NCBI GenBank assembly: GCA_028701815.1
Contig: JAQVPY010000075.1
Span: forward strand, 1 to 9,790
Direction of reading: 5' to 3'
DNA from: Bacteroidales bacterium
GTDB lineage: Bacteria > Bacteroidota > Bacteroidia > Bacteroidales > BM520
Length of the DNA: 9,790 bases
The number at the start of each line of letters is the position of its first letter. Position 1 is the stretch's first letter. The notes under the pieces were generated by a model. It was not told where the DNA came from and made no database searches. It saw only the letters and a program-made list of their open reading frames with translations. Positions 7,033 to 9,790 of this stretch are shown here, piece after piece. Made by a program: the position numbers and the translations under genes.

Positions 7033-9498
7033 ATGAATAAACGCTCAATAGTATTTTTATTTTTCATACTAATATCCTCATTTGCAGCAGCTCAAAGCAG
7101 GCAGGCTCTTGCAGCCGACAAGGCATACGAGTCGGGATATTACACTACTGCCATCGCAAAATACAAGAAAGCCTATACCAAAGCGAAGAAAAACCGCACT
7201 GAAAAAGCGCGTATTTCTTGTCGTTTAGGCGACTGTTATTGTATGACGAACCGGACAAAAAATGCCGAAGCGCAATATAAGGGCGCGATAAGATATAAAT
7301 ATGCAGAGCGTGACTCCACGGTAATTTTAAAATATGCCGGCACTCTCCGCTTCAATGGGAAATATGAGCTCGCAAAGGAACAATACCAGCTTTATCTTGA
7401 GCGTGATCCGGGGAATGCCGTTGCACTTGCCGGATTGGAATCCTGTGATATGGTGATGAAATGGCTAAGTAATTCCGATGGATGTATCGTTGAACCTATA
7501 AAAAGAGTTAATTCAAAAGACGATGATTTTGCTCCTTCATGGGGCGACCAGTCATATACGTCAATTATCTTCACCTCGGCAAGAGAAGCAGCAACCGGAA
7601 AAAGTACCGACGAATGGACGGGGCAGAAATTCAGTGATCTGTTTATCTCTTCCCGCGATGTTAAAGGGAAATGGAGCGAACCGACTCTCATTGACTCCGA
7701 TGATATAGTAAATACCACCGCCAATGAAGGATCGGCAACGACCAACTATCGCGGCAACAGACTATATTATACCTACTGTCCCGACTCAAAAGACGAGTTT
7801 ACCGGATGTAAAATTTATGTAGCCCGCCGCGACGGCAAAAATTGGAGCGATCCAAAACTCGTCAACCTTGGTGGCGACAGCACCTGTGTCGACGGACATC
7901 CCGCTCTGAGCGACGACGAGCTGACTATCGTGTTCGCATCTAACCGCAAAGGCGGTATCGGTGGCAAGGATTTGTATATCGCAACAAGGGCGTCATCAGG
8001 TGACGACTTCGACAAGCCGATTAATCTCGGAAACAAGGTAAACACTAAAGCCGACGAGATGTTTCCCCATTTCAGAAACGACACAACCCTGTACTTTGCC
8101 TCTAACGGCCTCCCCGGTCTCGGCGGATTCGACATATATTATGTCTATCTCGATAAAAACAAGATAGTAAAGGGTACCCCCGTAAATGTTGGCGCACCTA
8201 TCAACTCCAGCAATGACGACTTCGGAATAATATTTCACCCCGAAAGAGTAAGCGGATTCTTTACTTCTAACAGAAAAGGCGGCGGTGGCGGCGACGATAT
8301 TTATTCTTTCATCGTGCCTCCTATAGAATTTACGATTTCAGGTAAAATTACCGATGAAACGACCCTGCAACTTATAAGTGGCGTCGTTGTGAAATTAACC
8401 GGCACCGACGGCTCTACATTGCAGGCTATAACTAATGATAAGGGCGAATATAACTTTATGGCTTCCCAAATTAAAGCAGAGACTACTTACGATATTCATG
8501 TCGAAAAAGACGGCTATTTTAATGTGGCAGGGAAGGAAACAACAGTGGGACTTACGGAAAGCCACGACTTCGTCAGAGACTTTAACATCTCTCCTATTCC
8601 GGAAGAACCTGTCGTTTTGCCTGATATCTTATACGACTTTGCAAAATGGGATCTTAAACCACAATATCAGGACTCTTTACAAGGGCTGATTAAAACCCTC
8701 GACTTGAACCCTACTATTATCATCGAACTTGCATCTCATACCGATATGATAGGCTCTATTGAAAGCAATGACGAGCTGTCTCAAAAACGCGCCGAGTCTG
8801 TTGTAGCATACCTTATCGACAGAGGTATTGATTCCAAGCGACTTGTCGCTAAAGGCTACGGAGAACGTCGCCCTCGATATTTGCCGAAAGCAGTGAAATT
8901 AAATGGATTTACTTTTCCTGAAGGTACCCTGCTGACAGAAGACTATATAAATGCCCTCCCTACCCAGACTGCAAAAGATGCCGCTAATCAGCTGAACCGC
9001 CGTTCGGAATTCAGCATTATTAGCAAAGACTTTGTCCCCGTGACATATAATGTGAAAAACGAATCTATCGAAAACCTTAAAGATTTCATTAATATTGTTG
9101 TCGACCCGAATCTGAATTATATCAATTATGTGGTCACAAAAGACAATAAGACAGTCTCCAAGTGTATCGCAAACGGATATACCGTCACTTTCGAATACGA
9201 GCCCAAGATGAATGTTGTATATATCTCACAGGCAAAAGCAATAGAATTTTTGAAAAAAGGAGTTATAACCGTCAACGACTTTGAGGGAGATGCTACTAAA
9301 CTGATTTCTCAGAACAATATCGCCGACAAAGCTGTAATCAATATTAAGACAATTCGTTTCGGCAGTAAACAGATAGAAAATGTTAAGGCAACCGTCAATA
9401 AACTTCTACCATACGATATGCTTCTTAACAAAGCAACCCTGGACCGCGTCGGAATGGTAATAATAGACAAAGACAACAAAATGATCATATTTGAATAA
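7033..9498 (+). CDS. PorE-like OmpA-family envelope protein (TPR, PD40 propeller, CRD, OmpA) with an extra C-terminal domain
   Basis: An 821-residue exported protein. The signal peptide ends near FAAA|QS (about 20). Then come TPR-like helices (25-130), PD40/WD40-like propeller blades (for example FAPSW at 166, GHPALSDDELTIVFASNRKG at 288, MFPHFRNDTTLYFASNG at 343, FGIIFHPE at 397), a carboxypeptidase-regulatory-like domain (432-520) and an OmpA C-terminal peptidoglycan-binding domain (530-665). The last holds SHTD (568-571, Asp571), NDELSQKRAESV (579-590, Arg586) and KGYGERRP, followed by the Bacteroidota-type insertion and LNRRSEF. This order is that of PorE, a periplasmic T9SS component, but many Bacteroidota paralogues share it. 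PorE is a lipoprotein, whereas no lipobox Cys is seen here. Residues 666-821 are an extra segment; about 705-821 resembles a retropepsin fold lacking its catalytic motif. The start is the only ATG giving a signal peptide. It is probably co-transcribed with purM through a TAATG overlap. Confidence 0.9.
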   Translation: MNKRSIVFLFFILISSFAAAQSRQALAADKAYESGYYTTAIAKYKKAYTKAKKNRTEKARISCRLGDCYCMTNRTKNAEAQYKGAIRYKYAERDSTVILKYAGTLRFNGKYELAKEQYQLYLERDPGNAVALAGLESCDMVMKWLSNSDGCIVEPIKRVNSKDDDFAPSWGDQSYTSIIFTSAREAATGKSTDEWTGQKFSDLFISSRDVKGKWSEPTLIDSDDIVNTTANEGSATTNYRGNRLYYTYCPDSKDEFTGCKIYVARRDGKNWSDPKLVNLGGDSTCVDGHPALSDDELTIVFASNRKGGIGGKDLYIATRASSGDDFDKPINLGNKVNTKADEMFPHFRNDTTLYFASNGLPGLGGFDIYYVYLDKNKIVKGTPVNVGAPINSSNDDFGIIFHPERVSGFFTSNRKGGGGGDDIYSFIVPPIEFTISGKITDETTLQLISGVVVKLTGTDGSTLQAITNDKGEYNFMASQIKAETTYDIHVEKDGYFNVAGKETTVGLTESHDFVRDFNISPIPEEPVVLPDILYDFAKWDLKPQYQDSLQGLIKTLDLNPTIIIELASHTDMIGSIESNDELSQKRAESVVAYLIDRGIDSKRLVAKGYGERRPRYLPKAVKLNGFTFPEGTLLTEDYINALPTQTAKDAANQLNRRSEFSIISKDFVPVTYNVKNESIENLKDFINIVVDPNLNYINYVVTKDNKTVSKCIANGYTVTFEYEPKMNVVYISQAKAIEFLKKGVITVNDFEGDATKLISQNNIADKAVINIKTIRFGSKQIENVKATVNKLLPYDMLLNKATLDRVGMVIIDKDNKMIIFE
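9147..9495 (+). other. Degenerate retropepsin-like domain (C-terminal part of the PorE-like protein)
   Basis: This covers residues 705-821. The pattern fits the Bacteroidota retropepsin-like domain: an NG followed by a beta strand (ANGYTVTFEY, 713-722), then the position of DTGA, then YIS with an A-x-x-FLKKGVI helix (734-745), a DFEG turn (749-752), INIKTIRFGSKQIENVKATV (769-788), a LLLG-like MLLN (796-799) and a terminal GMVIIDKDNKMIIF (807-820). The catalytic DTGA aligns with EPKM (723-726), and the usual Gly of LLLG is Asn799. The family alignment is from memory, so the fold is inferred and activity is unlikely. Confidence 0.6.
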
Positions 9499-9790
9499 TG
9501 AATAAACCGTCATCAAGATACGAATTAAGAGGTGTGTCTTCTTCTAAAGAAGACGTTCACAACGCGATAAAAAACGTCTCCAAAGGCATTTTTCCTGAAG
9601 CCTTCTGCAAAATCATCCCCGACATTCTCGGCGGCGATGATGATTATTGTAATATCATGCATGCCGATGGTGCCGGTACGAAATCTTCGTTAGCATACAT
9701 CTATTGGAGAGAAACCGGCGACATAAGGTCGTCGGTATTCATCACAACTGCATCTTGCGCGATACCTTTCCATACGCTCATGTCGCCGGT
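9498..9790 (+). CDS. purM: Phosphoribosylformylglycinamidine cyclo-ligase (AIR synthetase), N-terminal part, disrupted at the 3' edge
   Basis: PurM converts FGAM plus ATP to aminoimidazole ribonucleotide in purine synthesis in the cytosol. The ATG at 9498 shares its A with the TAA stop of the PorE-like gene (TAATG), which suggests coupled translation. The visible protein starts MNKPSSRYELRGVSSSKEDV and continues with KGIFPEAFCKIIPDILGG (29-46), NIMHADGAGTKSSLAY (52-67) and IYWRETGD (68-75); this is the Bacteroidota form of PurM, with the DGAGTK nucleotide-binding segment intact. From codon 76 (base 9723) the frame no longer matches the family. The bases 9725-9779 read on the minus strand, in frame with the preceding codons, give MSVWKGIAQDAVVMNTDDL, the expected continuation. 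The reading after 9724 should therefore not be taken as a real protein sequence. The rest of the gene lies beyond the window. Identity is secure up to residue 75. Confidence 0.9.
   Translation, partial: MNKPSSRYELRGVSSSKEDVHNAIKNVSKGIFPEAFCKIIPDILGGDDDYCNIMHADGAGTKSSLAYIYWRETGDIRSSVFITTASCAIPFHTLMSP
9714..9790. repeat. Inverted repeat / fold-back junction inside purM
   Basis: ACCGGCGACAT (9714-9724) is repeated as its exact reverse complement ATGTCGCCGGT (9780-9790), the last 11 bases of the window, around a 55-base spacer. The next inward pair (9725 A, 9779 C) does not match, so the arm ends there; outward it cannot be followed because the window stops. The spacer carries PurM coding sequence in the wrong orientation. 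This points to a fold-back chimera or an inversion rather than a functional hairpin. Confidence 0.9.

Noticed and set aside
7392..8238. Several open frames on the minus strand opposite the PorE-like gene.
   Set aside because: The plus-strand frame encodes continuous, recognisable PD40 repeats across this whole stretch, so the opposite frames are by-products of its codon composition.
9484..9493. CATATTTG just before purM as a -7 promoter box.
   Set aside because: The first two bases are CA rather than TA, and it lies in the last codons of the PorE-like gene with no -33 element.
9714..9790. Phase-variable invertible switch bounded by the 11-base inverted repeat.
   Set aside because: The segment lies inside the coding sequence of a purine enzyme, no invertase gene is visible, and flipping it back does not restore the family sequence after DDL; a chimera explains it better.

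Overview
The window looks like chromosomal DNA of a Bacteroidota bacterium, probably Bacteroidales-like. Four things point there: an M1 aminopeptidase ending in a type IX secretion (T9SS) sorting domain, a PorE-like OmpA protein, TAnnTTTG-type -7 promoter elements just ahead of starts that lack Shine-Dalgarno sequences, and a PurM N-terminus of the kind typical of this phylum. No mobile element, CRISPR array, tRNA or rRNA was seen. Gene density is very high and no gap exceeds about 85 bases.

Layout. Bases 1-637 (+) hold the C-terminal end of mutS2, with its KOW-like and Smr domains. It converges on a four-gene block on the minus strand (transcribed 6949 down to 673): an M1 metallo-aminopeptidase with a T9SS C-terminal domain, a patatin-like phospholipase fused to a POTRA and outer-membrane barrel (PlpD/type Vd-like), a small lipoprotein, and an M20 amidohydrolase. 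Gaps inside the block are 17, 30 and 11 bases, so it is probably one operon, perhaps with an internal promoter before the lipoprotein. An 83-base divergent region (6950-7032) carries a -7 element on each strand. From there an 821-codon envelope protein (TPR, PD40 propeller, carboxypeptidase-regulatory domain, OmpA domain, extra C-terminal domain) reads on the + strand. It overlaps by one base (TAATG) the start of purM, which runs to the window end.

How the genes fit together. The divergent pair places a likely T9SS cargo enzyme opposite a protein built like PorE, the T9SS component proposed to link the machine to peptidoglycan. The patatin barrel and the lipoprotein also belong to the cell envelope, so most of the window is envelope or secretion biology, flanked by housekeeping genes (mutS2, purM).

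Two observations stand out. First, the last ~155 residues of the OmpA protein include a region that reads like a Bacteroidota retropepsin-type aspartic protease domain whose catalytic DTGA is replaced by EPKM, which suggests a dead protease fold reused at the cell envelope. Second, the final ~77 bases are a fold-back: an 11-base inverted repeat encloses 55 bases whose reverse complement is exactly the expected continuation of PurM. This is most simply an amplification or assembly chimera at a contig end, though a real local inversion is possible.
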